Notes under the pieces: model-generated
Database searches by the model: none
The model's input: the letters and a program-made list of their open reading frames with translations, nothing else
What the model was told of the DNA's origin: nothing
Program-made: the position numbers and the translations under genes
Shown: positions 24,286 to 37,623 of the stretch, piece after piece
Position numbering within the stretch: position 1 is the stretch's first letter
Layout: every line of letters begins with the position of its first letter
Origin: Pratylenchus scribneri
Lineage: Eukaryota > Nematoda > Chromadorea > Rhabditida > Pratylenchidae
DNA: 64,000 bases
Direction: 5' to 3'
NCBI GenBank assembly: GCA_030063045.1
Contig: JAQSEB010000052.1
Span: 95,205 to 159,204 of the forward strand

Positions 24286-24289
24286 ATAC
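24286..24289. repeat. Right copy of the 4-bp target-site duplication (ATAC)
   Basis: The satellite resumes here as ATACTAATAAGAAATAG, against the consensus ATACTAAGAAATAG. An additional TAA is present, which may be a local slip or part of the insertion footprint. Confidence 0.5.
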
Positions 24290-24659
24290 TAATAAGAAAT
24301 AGTCTAAAATATTTTACTGAATTTAAAAATATTAATTTTTACTAACTCAGTGAAAAAATAAGTGATTGAATGAATGAAGGTATTCGATTTTTCGGTCCAA
24401 AAAGGATATTTTTATTGGATTTTCAAAAAAATTGTTAGGCTAGAAACAGTTTTTAGATACTAAGAAATAATATAAAATATTTTACTGAATTTAAAAATAT
24501 TAATTTGGGGTAGCTCAGTTAAAAAATGGGTGAGTTAGAGGGTAACTTATCCGATTTTTCAGTCCAAAAAATATATTTTTATTGGATTTTTAAAAAAATT
24601 GTTAGGCTAGAAACAGTTTTTAGATACTAAGAAATAGTCTAAAATATTTTACTGAATTT

Positions 24660-26360
24660 AAAAATATTAATTTTTACTAGCTCGGTGAAAAAATGGGTGA
24701 GTTAGAGGGTAACTTATTCAATTTTTCGGTCCAAAAAGGATATTTTTATTGGATTTTCAAAAAAATTGTTAGGCTAGAAACAGTTTTTAGATACTAAGAA
24801 ATAGTTTAAAATATTTTACTGAATTTAAAAATATTAATTTTGGGTAGCTCAGTGAAAAAATGGGTGAGTTAGAGGGTAACTTATTCGATTTTTCGTTCCA
24901 AAAAGGATATTTTTATTGAATTTTAAAAAACATTGTTAGGCTTAAAATAGTTAATAGATACTAAGAAATAGTTTAAAATATTTTACTGAATTTAAAAATA
25001 TTAATTTGGTGTAGCTCAGTGAAAAAATGAGTGAGTTAGAGGGTAACTTATTCGATTTTTCGGTCCAAAAAGTATATTTTTATTGAATTTTAAAAAACAT
25101 TGTTAGGCTTAAAATAGTTATTAGATACTAAGAAATAGTTTAAAATATTTATAATATTTTACTGAATTTAAAAATATTAATTTGGGGTAGCTCAGTGAAA
25201 AATGAGTGAGTTAGAGGGTAACTTATTCGATTTTTCGGTCCAAAAAATATATTTTTATTGGATTTTCAAAAAAATTGTTAGGCTTAAAATAGTTATTAGA
25301 TACTAAGAAATAGTTTAAAATATTTAAAATATTTTACTGAATTTAAAAATATTAATTTGGGGTAGCTCAGTGAAAAAATGGGTGAGTTAGAGGGTAACTT
25401 ATTCGATTTTTCGGTCCAAAAAATATATTTTTATTGGATTTTCAAAAAAATTGTTAGGCTAGAAACAGTTTTTAGATACTAAGAAATAGTCTAAAATATT
25501 TTACTGAATTTAAAAATATTAATTTTTACTAGCTCGGTGAAAAAATGGGTGAGTTAGAGGGTAACTTATTCAATTTTTCGGTCCAAAAAGGATATTTTTA
25601 TTGGATTTTCAAAAAAATTGTTAGGCTAGAAACAGTTTTTAGATACTAAGAAATAGTTTAAAATATTTTACTGAATTTAAAAATATTAATTTTGGGTAGC
25701 TCAGTGAAAAAATGGGTGAGTTAGAGGGTAACTTATTCGATTTTTCGTTCCAAAAAGGATATTTTTATTGAATTTTAAAAAACATTGTTAGGCTTAAAAT
25801 AGTTAATAGATACTAAGAAATAGTTTAAAATATTTTACTGAATTTAAAAATATTAATTTGGTGTAGCTCAGTGAAAAAATGAGTGAGTTAGAGGGTAACT
25901 TATTCGATTTTTCGGTCCAAAAAGTATATTTTTATTGAATTTTAAAAAACATTGTTAGGCTTAAAATAGTTATTAGATACTAAGAAATAGTTTAAAATAT
26001 TTATAATATTTTACTGAATTTAAAAATATTAATTTGGGGTAGCTCAGTGAAAAATGAGTGAGTTAGAGGGTAACTTATTCGATTTTTCGGTCCAAAAAAT
26101 ATATTTTTATTGGATTTTCAAAAAAATTGTTAGGCTTAAAATAGTTATTAGATACTAAGAAATAGTTTAAAATATTTAAAATATTTTACTGAATTTAAAA
26201 ATATTAATTTGGGGTAGCTCAGTGAAAAAATGGGTGAGTTAGAGGGTAACTTATTCGATTTTTCGGTCCAAAAAATATATTTTTATTGGATTTTCAAAAA
26301 AATTGTTAGGCTAGAAACAGTTTTTAGATACTAAGAAATAGTCTAAAATATTTTACTGAA
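24660..26360. repeat. Tandem duplication of an 852-bp, five-monomer segment in satellite A
   Basis: The private CTCGGTG change (for CTCAGTG) is at 24681 and 25533. The private ATTTATAATATTTT block has its ATAAT at 25151 and 26003. Both pairs are 852 bp apart, and the intervening monomers match in order. Confidence 0.92.
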
Positions 26361-26377
26361 TTTAAAAATATTAATTT

Positions 26378-29300
26378 GGTGTAGCTCAGTGAAAAAATGA
26401 GTGAGTTAGAGGGTAACTTATTCGATTTTTCGGTCCAAAAAGTATATTTTTATTGAATTTTAAAAAACATTGTTAGGCTTAAAATAGTTATTAGATACTA
26501 AGAAATAGTTTAAAATATTTAAAATATTTTACTGAATTTAAAAATATTAATTTGGGGTAGCTCAGTGAAAAAATGGGTGAGTTAGAGGGTAACTCATTCG
26601 ATTTTTCGGTCCAAAAAGTATATTTTTATTGAATTTTAAAAAACATTGTTAGGCTTAAAATAGTTATTAGATACTAAGAAATAGTTTAAAATATTTAAAA
26701 TATTTTACTGAATTTAAAAATATTAATTTGGGGTAGCTCAGTGAAAAAATGAGTGAGTTAGAGGGTAACTTATTCGATTTTTCGGTCCAAAAAATATATT
26801 TTTATTGGATTTTCAAAAAAATTGTTAGGCTAGAAACAGTTTTTAGATACTAAGAAATAGTCTAAAATATTTTACTGAATTTAAAAATATTAATTTGGGG
26901 TAGCTCAGTGAAAAAATGGGTGAGTTAGAGGGTAACTTATTCGATTTTTCGGTCCAAAAAGGATATTTTTATTGAATTTTAAAAAACATTGTTAGGCTTA
27001 AAATAGTTAATAGATACTAAGAAATAGTTTAAAATATTTTACTGAATTTAAAAATATTAATTTGGTGTAGCTCAGTGAAAAAATGAGTGAGTTAGAGGGT
27101 AACTTATTCGATTTTTCGGTCCAAAAAGTATATTTTTATTGAATTTTAAAAAACATTGTTAGGCTTAAAATAGTTATTAGATACTAAGAAATAGTTTAAA
27201 ATATTTATAATATTTTACTGAATTTAAAAATATTAATTTGGGGTAGCTCAGTGAAAAATGAGTGAGTTAGAGGGTAACTTATTCGATTTTTCGGTCCAAA
27301 AAATATATTTTTATTGGATTTTCAAAAAAATTGTTAGGCTTAAAATAGTTATTAGATACTAAGAAATAGTTTAAAATATTTAAAATATTTTACTGAATTT
27401 AAAAATATTAATTTGGGGTAGCTCAGTGAAAAAATGGGTGAGTTAGAGGGTAACTTATTCGATTTTTCGGTCCAAAAAATATATTTTTATTGGATTTTCA
27501 AAAAAATTGTTAGGCTAGAAACAGTTTTTAGATACTAAGAAATAGTATAAAATATTTTACTGAATTTAAAAATATTAATTTGGGGTAGCTCAGTGAAAAA
27601 TGAGTGAGTTAGAGGGTAACTTATTCGATTTTTCGGTCCAAAAAATATATTTTTATTGGATTTTCAAAAAAATTGTTAGGCTTAAAATAGTTATTAGATA
27701 CTAAGAAATAGTTTAAAATATTTAAAATATTTTACTGAATTTAAAAATATTAATTTGGGGTAGCTCAGTGAAAAAATGGGTGAGTTAGAGGGTAACTTAT
27801 TCGATTTTTCGGTCCAAAAAATATATTTTTATTGGATTTTCAAAAAAATTGTTAGGCTAGAAACAGTTTTTAGATACTAAGAAATAGTCTAAAATATTTT
27901 ACTGAATTTAAAAATATTAATTTGGTGTAGCTCAGTGAAAAAATGAGTGAGTTAGAGGGTAACTTATTCGATTTTTCGGTCCAAAAAGTATATTTTTATT
28001 GAATTTTAAAAAACATTGTTAGGCTTAAAATAGTTATTAGATACTAAGAAATAGTTTAAAATATTTAAAATATTTTACTGAATTTAAAAATATTAATTTG
28101 GGGTAGCTCAGTGAAAAAATGGGTGAGTTAGAGGGTAACTCATTCGATTTTTCGGTCCAAAAAGTATATTTTTATTGAATTTTAAAAAACATTGTTAGGC
28201 TTAAAATAGTTATTAGATACTAAGAAATAGTTTAAAATATTTAAAATATTTTACTGAATTTAAAAATATTAATTTGGGGTAGCTCAGTGAAAAAATGGGT
28301 GAGTTAGAGGGTAACTTATTCGATTTTTCGGTCCAAAAAATATATTTTTATTGGATTTTCAAAAAAATTGTTAGGCTAGAAACAGTTTTTAGATACTAAG
28401 AAATAGTCTAAAATATTTTACTGAATTTAAAAATATTAATTTGGGGTAGCTCAGTGAAAAAATGGGTGAGTTAGAGGGTAACTTATTCGATTTTTCGGTC
28501 CAAAAAGGATATTTTTATTGAATTTTAAAAAACATTGTTAGGCTTAAAATAGTTAATAGATACTAAGAAATAGTTTAAAATATTTTACTGAATTTAAAAA
28601 TATTAATTTGGTGTAGCTCAGTGAAAAAATGAGTGAGTTAGAGGGTAACTTATTCGATTTTTCGGTCCAAAAAGTATATTTTTATTGAATTTTAAAAAAC
28701 ATTGTTAGGCTTAAAATAGTTATTAGATACTAAGAAATAGTTTAAAATATTTATAATATTTTACTGAATTTAAAAATATTAATTTGGGGTAGCTCAGTGA
28801 AAAATGAGTGAGTTAGAGGGTAACTTATTCGATTTTTCGGTCCAAAAAATATATTTTTATTGGATTTTCAAAAAAATTGTTAGGCTTAAAATAGTTATTA
28901 GATACTAAGAAATAGTTTAAAATATTTAAAATATTTTACTGAATTTAAAAATATTAATTTGGGGTAGCTCAGTGAAAAAATGGGTGAGTTAGAGGGTAAC
29001 TTATTCGATTTTTCGGTCCAAAAAATATATTTTTATTGGATTTTCAAAAAAATTGTTAGGCTAGAAACAGTTTTTAGATACTAAGAAATAGTATAAAATA
29101 TTTTACTGAATTTAAAAATATTAATTTGGGGTAGCTCAGTGAAAAATGAGTGAGTTAAAGGGTAACTTATTCGATTTTTCGGTCCAAAAAATATATTTTT
29201 ATTGGATTTTCAAAAAAATTGTTAGGCTAGAAACAGTTTTTAGATACTAAGAAATAGTCTAAAATATTTTACTGAATTTAAAAATATTAATTTGGTGTAG

Positions 29301-29440
29301 CTCAGTGAAAAAATGAGTGAGTTAGAGGGTAACTTATTCGATTTTTCGGTCCAAAAAGTATATTTTTATTGAATTTTAAAAAACATTGTTAGGCTTAAAA
29401 TAGTTATTAGATACTAAGAAATAGTTTAAGATATTTAAAA
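26378..29440. repeat. 1546-bp, nine-monomer higher-order repeat in satellite A
   Basis: GGTGTAG occurs at 26378 and 27924, AACTCATTCG at 26591 and 28137, and ATAATATTTT at 27207 and 28753; all three pairs are 1546 bp apart. A third, shortened copy follows, with GGTGTAG at 29294 and AACTCATTCG at 29507 (1370 bp further), missing one monomer of about 176 bp. Confidence 0.9.
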
Positions 29441-30649
29441 TATTTTACTGAATTTAAAAATATTAATTTGGGGTAGCTCAGTGAAAAAATGGGTGAGTTA
29501 GAGGGTAACTCATTCGATTTTTCGGTCCAAAAAGTATATTTTTATTGAATTTTAAAAAACATTGTTAGGCTTAAAATAGTTATTAGATACTAGGAAATAG
29601 TTTAAAATATTTAAAATATTTTACTGAATTTAAAAATATTAATTTGGGGTAGCTCAGTGAAAAAATGGGTGAGTTAGAGGGTAACTTATTCGATTTTTCG
29701 GTCCAAAAAATATATTTTTATTGGATTTTCAAAAAAATTGTTAGGCTTAAAATAGTTATTAGATACTAAGAAATAGTTTAAAATATTTAAAATATTTTAC
29801 TGAATTTAAAAATATTAATTTGGGGTAGCTCAGTGAAAAAATGGGTGAGTTAGAGGGTAACTTATTCGATTTTTCGGTCCAAAAAATATATTTTTATTGG
29901 ATTTTCAAAAAAATTGTTAGGCTTAAAATAGTTATTAGATACTAAGAAATAGTTTAAAATATTTAAAATATTTTACCGAATTTAAAAATATTAATTTGGG
30001 GTAGCTCAGTGAAAAAATGGGTGAGTTAGAGGGTAACTTATTCGATTTTTCGGTCCAAAAAATATATTTTTATTGGATTTTCAAAAAAATTGTTAGGCTA
30101 GAAACAGTTTTTAGATACTAAGAAATAGTATAAAATATTTTACTGATTTTAAAAATATTAATTTGGGGTAGCTCAGTTAAAAAATGGGTGAGTTAGAGGG
30201 TAACTTATCCGATTTTTCAGTCCAAAAAATATATTTTTATTGGATTTTTTAAAAAAATTGTTAAGCTAGAAACAGTTTTTAGATACTAAGAAATAGTCTA
30301 AAATATTTTACTGAATTTAAAAATATTAATTTGGGGTAGCTCAGTGAAAAAATGGGTGAGTTAGAGGGTAATTTATTCGATTTTTCGGTCCAAAAAGTAT
30401 ATTTTTATTGAATTTTAAAAACATTGTTAGGCTTAAAATAGTTATTAGATACTAAGAAATAGTTTAAAATATTTAAAATATTTTACTGAATTTAAAAATA
30501 TTAATTTGGGGTAGCTCAGTGAAAAAATGGGTGAGTTAGAGGGTAACTTATTCGATTTTTCGGTCCAAAAAATATATTTTTATTGGATTTTCAAAAAAAT
30601 TGTTAGGCTAGAAACAGTTTTTAGATACTAAGAAATAGTATAAAATATT

Positions 30650-32530
30650 TTACTGAATTTAAAAATATTAATTTGGGGTAGCTCAGTTAAAAAATGGGTG
30701 AGTTAGAGGGTAACTTATCCGATTTTTCAGTCCAAAAAATATATTTTTATTGGATTTTTAAAAAAATTGTTAGGCTAGAAACAGTTTTTAGATACTAAGA
30801 AATAGTCTAAAATATTTTACTGAATTTAAAAATATTAATTTTTACTAGCTCAGTGAAAAAATGGGTGAGTTAGAGGGTAACTTATTCAATTTTTCGGTCC
30901 AAAAAGGATATTTTTATTGGATTTTCAAAAAAATTGTTAGGCTAGAAACAGTTTTTAGATACTAAGAAATAGTTTAAAATATTTTACTGAATTTAAAAAT
31001 ATTAATTTTGGGTAGCTCAGTGAAAAAATGGGTGAGTTAGAGGGTAACTTATTCGATTTTTCGTTCCAAAAAGGATATTTTTATTGAATTTTAAAAAACA
31101 TTGTTAGGCTTAAAATAGTTAATAGATACTAAGAAATAGTTTAAAATATTTTACTGAATTTAAAAATATTAATTTGGTGTAGCTTAGTGAAAAAATGAGT
31201 GAGTTAGAGGGTAACTTATTCGATTTTTCGGTCCAAAAAGTATATTTTTATTGAATTTTAAAAAACATTGTTAGGCTTAAAATAGTTATTAGATACTAAG
31301 AAATAGTTTAAAATATTTAAAATATTTTACTGAATTTAAAAATATTAATTTGGGGTAGCTCAGTGAAAAATGAGTGAGTTAGAGGGTAACTTATTCGATT
31401 TTTCGGTCCAAAAAATATATTTTTATTGGATTTTCAAAAAAATTGTTAGGCTTAAAATAGTTATTAGATACTAAGAAATTGTTTAAAATATTTAAAATAT
31501 TTTACTGAATTTAAAAATATTAATTTGGGGTAGCTCAGTGAAAAAATGGGTGAGTTAGAGGGTAACTTATTCGATTTTTCGGTCCAAAAAATATATTTTT
31601 ATTGGATTTTCAAAAAAATTGTTAGGCTAGAAACAGTTTTTAGATACTAAGAAATAGTTTAAAATATTTTACTGAATTTAAAAATATTAATTTTGGGTAG
31701 CTCAGTGAAAAAATGGGTGAGTTAGAGGGTAACTTATTCGATTTTTCGTTCCAAAAAGGATATTTTTATTGAATTTTAAAAAACATTGTTAGGCTTAAAA
31801 TAGTTAATAGATACTAAGAAATAGTTTAAAATATTTTACTGAATTTAAAAATATTAATTTGGTGTAGCTTAGTGAAAAAATGAGTGAGTTAGAGGGTAAC
31901 TTATTCGATTTTTCGGTCCAAAAAGTATATTTTTATTGAATTTTAAAAAACATTGTTAGGCTTAAAATAGTTATTAGATACTAAGAAATAGTTTAAAATA
32001 TTTAAAATATTTTACTGAATTTAAAAATATTAATTTGGGGTAGCTCAGTGAAAAATGAGTGAGTTAGAGGGTAACTTATTCGATTTTTCGGTCCAAAAAA
32101 TATATTTTTATTGGATTTTCAAAAAAATTGTTAGGCTTAAAATAGTTATTAGATACTAAGAAATTGTTTAAAATATTTAAAATATTTTACTGAATTTAAA
32201 AATATTAATTTGGGGTAGCTCAGTGAAAAAATGGGTGAGTTAGAGGGTAACTTATTCGATTTTTCGGTCCAAAAAATATATTTTTATTGGATTTTCAAAA
32301 AAATTGTTAGGCTAGAAACAGTTTTTAGATACTAAGAAATAGTATAAAATATTTTACTGAATTTAAAAATATTAATTTGGGGTAGCTCAGTGAAAAATGA
32401 GTGAGTTAAAGGGTAACTTATTCGATTTTTCGGTCCAAAAAATATATTTTTATTGGATTTTCAAAAAAATTGTTAGGCTAGAAACAGTTTTTAGATACTA
32501 AGAAATAGTCTAAAATATTTTACTGAATTT
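30650..32530. repeat. Dispersed satellite A segment, copy 1, with an internal 685-bp expansion
   Basis: TTATCC ending at 30720 matches 34976, and AGCTTAG at 31181 matches 35437, both 4256 bp apart. Downstream markers match at 3571 bp instead: AGCTTAG 31866/35437, GTGAGTTAAA 32401/35972, TTTTAGGTAG 32541/36112. The difference, 685 bp, equals an internal tandem duplication of four monomers present only here (TTTTGGGTAG at 31006 and 31691). Confidence 0.9.
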
Positions 32531-34905
32531 AAAATATTAATTTTAGGTAGCTCAGTGAAAAAATGGGTGAGTTAGAGGGTAACTTATTCGATTTTTCGTT
32601 CCAAAAAGGATATTTTTATTGAATTTTAAAAAACATTGTTAGGCTTAAAATAGTTAATAGATACTAAGAAATAGTTTAAAATATTTTACTGAATTTAAAA
32701 ATATTAATTTTTACTAGCTCAGTGAAAAAATGAGTGAGTTAGAGGGTAACTTATTCGATTTTTCGGTCCAAAAAGTATATTTTTATTGGATTTTCAAAAA
32801 AATTGTTAGGCTAGAAACAGTTTTTAGATACTAAGAAATAGTCTAAAATATTTTACTGAATTTAAAAATATTAATTTGGTGTAGCTCAGTGAAAAAATGA
32901 GTGAGTTAGAGGGTAACTTATTCGATTTTTCGGTCCAAAAAGTATATTTTTATTGAATTTTAAAAAACATTGTTAGGCTTAAAATAGTTATTAGATACTA
33001 AGAAATAGTTTAAATTATTTAAAATATTTTACTGAATTTAAAAATATTAATTTGGGGTAGCTCAGTGAAAAAATGGGTGAGTTAGAGGGTAACTCATTCG
33101 ATTTTTCGGTCCAAAAAATATATTTTTATTGGATTTTCAAAAAAATTGTTAGGCTAGAAACAGTTTTTAGATACTAAGAAATAGTATAAAATATTTTACT
33201 GAATTTAAAAATATTAATTTGGGGTAGCTCAGTGAAAAATGAGTGAGTTAAAGGGTAACTTATTCGATTTTTCGGTCCAAAAAATATATTTTTATTGGAT
33301 TTTCAAAAAATTGTTAGGCTAGAAACAGTTTTTAGATACTAAGAAATAGTTTAAATTATTTAAAATATTTTACTGAATTTAAAAATATTAATTTGGGGTA
33401 GCTCAGTGAAAAAATGGGTGAGTTAGAGGGTAACTCATTCGATTTTTCGGTCCAAAAAGTATATTTTTATTGGATTTTCAAAAAAATTGTTAGGCTAGAA
33501 ACAGTTTTTAGATACTAAGAAATAGTCTAAAATATTTTACTGAATTTAAAAATATTAATTTGGTGTAGCTCAGTGAAAAAATGAGTGAGTTAGAGGGTAA
33601 CTTATTCGATTTTTCGGTCCAAAAAGTATATTTTTATTGAATTTTAAAAAACATTGTTAGGCTTAAAATAGTTATTAGATACTAAGAAATAGTTTAAATT
33701 ATTTAAAATATTTTACTGAATTTAAAAATATTAATTTGGGGTAGCTCAGTGAAAAAATGGGTGAGTTAGAGGGTAACTCATTCGATTTTTCGGTCCAAAA
33801 AATATATTTTTATTGGATTTTCAAAAAAATTGTTAGGCTAGAAACAGTTTTTAGATACTAAGAAATAGTATAAAATATTTTACTGAATTTAAAAATATTA
33901 ATTTGGGGTAGCTCAGTGAAAAAATGGGTGAGTTAGAGGGTAACTTATTCGATTTTTCGGTCCAAAAAATATATTTTTATTGGATTTTCAAAAAAATTGT
34001 TAGGCTAGAAACAGTTTTTAGATACTAAGAAATAGTATAAAATATTTTACTGAATTTAAAAATATTAATTTGGGGTAGCTCAGTGAAAAATGAGTGAGTT
34101 AAAGGGTAACTTATTCGATTTTTCGGTCCAAAAAATATATTTTTATTGGATTTTCAAAAAAATTGTTAGGCTAGAAACAGTTTTTAGATACTAAGAAATA
34201 GTCTAAAATATTTTACTGAATTTAAAAATATTAATTTGGTGTAGCTCAGTGAAAAAATGAGTGAGTTAGAGGGTAACTTATTCGATTTTTCGGTCCAAAA
34301 AGTATATTTTTATTGAATTTTAAAAAAATTGTTAAGCTTAAAATAGTTATTAGATACTAAGAAATAGTTTAAAATATTTAAAATATTTTACTGAATTTAA
34401 AAATATTAATTTGGGGTAGCTCAGTGAAAAAATGGGTGAGTTAGAGGGTAACTTATTCGATTTTTCGGTCCAAAAAGTATATTTTTATTGAATTTTAAAA
34501 AACATTGTTAGGCTTAAAATAGTTATTAGATACTAAGAAATAGTTTAAAATATTTAAAATATTTTACTGAATTTAAAAATATTAATTTGGGGTAGCTCAG
34601 TGAAAAAATGGGTGAGTTAGAGGGTAACTTATTCGATTTTTCGGTCCAAAAAATATATTTTTATTGGATTTTCAAAAAAATTGTTAGGCTTAAAATAGTT
34701 ATTAGATACTAAGAAATAGTTTAAAATATTTAAAATATTTTACTGAATTTAAAAATATTAATTTGGGGTAGCTCAGTGAAAAAATGGGTGAGTTAGAGGG
34801 TAACTTATTCGATTTTTCGGTCCAAAAATATATTTTTATTGGATTTTCAAAAAAATTGTTAGGCTAGAAACAGTTTTTAGATACTAAGAAATAGTATAAA
34901 ATATT

Positions 34906-36120
34906 TTACTGAATTTAAAAATATTAATTTGGGGTAGCTCAGTTAAAAAATGGGTGAGTTAGAGGGTAACTTATCCGATTTTTCAGTCCAAAAAATATAT
35001 TTTTATTGGATTTTTAAAAAAATTGTTAGGCTAGAAACAGTTTTTAGATACTAAGAAATAGTCTAAAATATTTTACTGAATTTAAAAATATTAATTTTTA
35101 CTAGCTCAGTGAAAAAATGGGTGAGTTAGAGGGTAACTTATTCAATTTTTCGGTCCAAAAAGGATATTTTTATTGGATTTTCAAAAAAATTGTTAGGCTA
35201 GAAACAGTTTTTAGATACTAAGAAATAGTTTAAAATATTTTACTGAATTTAAAAATATTAATTTTGGGTAGCTCAGTGAAAAAATGGGTGAGTTAGAGGG
35301 TAACTTATTCGATTTTTCGTTCCAAAAAGGATATTTTTATTGAATTTTAAAAAACATTGTTAGGCTTAAAATAGTTAATAGATACTAAGAAATAGTTTAA
35401 AATATTTTACTGAATTTAAAAATATTAATTTGGTGTAGCTTAGTGAAAAAATGAGTGAGTTAGAGGGTAACTTATTCGATTTTTCGGTCCAAAAAGTATA
35501 TTTTTATTGAATTTTAAAAAACATTGTTAGGCTTAAAATAGTTATTAGATACTAAGAAATAGTTTAAAATATTTAAAATATTTTACTGAATTTAAAAATA
35601 TTAATTTGGGGTAGCTCAGTGAAAAATGAGTGAGTTAGAGGGTAACTTATTCGATTTTTCGGTCCAAAAAATATATTTTTATTGGATTTTCAAAAAAATT
35701 GTTAGGCTTAAAATAGTTATTAGATACTAAGAAATTGTTTAAAATATTTAAAATATTTTACTGAATTTAAAAATATTAATTTGGGGTAGCTCAGTGAAAA
35801 AATGGGTGAGTTAGAGGGTAACTTATTCGATTTTTCGGTCCAAAAAATATATTTTTATTGGATTTTCAAAAAAATTGTTAGGCTAGAAACAGTTTTTAGA
35901 TACTAAGAAATAGTATAAAATATTTTACTGAATTTAAAAATATTAATTTGGGGTAGCTCAGTGAAAAATGAGTGAGTTAAAGGGTAACTTATTCGATTTT
36001 TCGGTCCAAAAAATATATTTTTAATGGATTTTCAAAAAAATTGTTAGGCTAGAAACAGTTTTTAGATACTAAGAAATAGTCTAAAATATTTACTGAATTT
36101 AAAAATATTAATTTTAGGTA
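34906..36120. repeat. Dispersed satellite A segment, copy 2, without the 685-bp expansion
   Basis: This is the partner of 30650-32530. It has a single TAGCTTAG monomer (35437) where the partner has two. It carries a few private changes, such as TTTTTAATGG near 36020 and a lost T in AAATATTTACTG near 36086. Confidence 0.88.
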
Positions 36121-37623
36121 GCTCAGTGAAAAAATGGGTGAGTTAGAGGGTAACTTATTCGATTTTTCGTTCCAAAAAGGATATTTTTATTGAATTTTAA
36201 AAAACATTGTTAGGCTTAAAATAGTTAATAGATACTAAGAAATAGTTTAAAATATTTTACTGAATTTAAAAATATTAATTTGGGGTAGCTCAGTGAAAAA
36301 ATGAGTGAGTTAGAGGGTAACTTATTCGATTTTTCGGTCCAAAAAGTATATTTTTATTGGATTTTCAAAAAAATTGTTAGGCTAGAAACAGTTTTTAGAT
36401 ACTAAGAAATAGTCTAAAATATTTTACTGAATTTAAAAATATTAATTTGGTGTAGCTCAGTGAAAAAATGAGTGAGTTAGAGGGTAACTTATTCGATTTT
36501 TCGGTCCAAAAAGTATATTTTTATTGAATTTTAAAAAACATTGTTAGGCTTAAAATAGTTATTAGATACTAAGAAATAGTTTAAATTATTTAAAATATTT
36601 TACTGAATTTAAAAATATTAATTTGGGGTAGCTCAGTGAAAAAATGGGTGAGTTAGAGGGTAACTCATTCGATTTTTCGGTCCAAAAAGTATATTTTTAT
36701 TGAATTTTAAAAAACATTGTTAGGCTTAAAATAGTTATTAGATACTAAGAAATAGTATAAAATATTTTACTGAATTTAAAAATATTAAATTGGGGTAGCT
36801 CAGTGAAAAATGAGTGAGTTAAAGGGTAACTTATTCGATTTTTCGGTCCAAAAAATATATTTTTATTGAATTTTCAAAAAAATTGTTAGGCTAGAAACAG
36901 TTTTTAGATACTAAGAAATAGTCTAAAATATTTTACTGAATTTAAAAATATTAATTTTAGGTAGCTCAGTGAAAAAATGGGTGAGTTAGAGGGTAACTTA
37001 TTTGATTTTTCGTTCCAAAAAGGATATTTTTATTGAATTTTAAAAAACATTGTTAGGCTTAAAATAGTTAATAGATACTAAGAAATAGTTTAAAATATTT
37101 TACTGAATTTAAAAATATTAATTTTTACTAGCTCAGTGAAAAAATGAGTGAGTTAGAGGGTAACTTATTCGATTTTTCGGTCCAAAAAGTATATTTTTAT
37201 TGGATTTTCAAAAAAATTGTTAGGCTAGAAACAGTTTTTAGATACTAAGAAATAGTCTAAAATATTTTACTGAATTTAAAAATATTAATTTGGTGTAGCT
37301 CAGTGAAAAAATGAGTGAGTTAGAGGGTAACTTATTCGATTTTTCGGTCCAAAAAGTATATTTTTATTGAATTTTAAAAAACATTGTTAGGCTTAAAATA
37401 GTTATTAGATACTAAGAAATAGTTTAAATTATTTAAAATATTTTACTGAATTTAAAAATATTAATTTGGGGTAGCTCAGTGAAAAAATGGGTGAGTTAGA
37501 GGGTAACTCATTCGATTTTTCGGTCCAAAAAGTATATTTTTATTGAATTTTAAAAAACATTGTTAGGCTTAAAATAGTTATTAGATACTAAGAAATAGTT
37601 TAAAATATTTAAAATATTTTACT

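Larger units (their letters stand above)
24290..37623. repeat. Satellite A tandem array, right block (about 78 monomers)
   Basis: The same family continues in the same orientation and register after the island. The first monomer is type II with a private change (TACTAACTCAG for TACTAGCTCAG). Later monomers are mainly type I and type III, with new modules not seen in the left block: TTTGGTGTAGCTCAG, TTTTAGGTAG, GAGTTAAAGGGTAAC, AACTCATTCG and TTTAAATTATTTAAAAT. The block is strongly structured by segmental duplications, listed separately. It ends at TATTTTACT, where satellite C begins. No genes are visible. Confidence 0.98.

Noticed and set aside
22936..24292. Several plus-strand open frames of 60-96 residues in the GC-rich island
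   Set aside because: They are shadows of the longer minus-strand frames in a region with few stops, lack recognisable motifs, and the promoter-like pair points to the minus strand.
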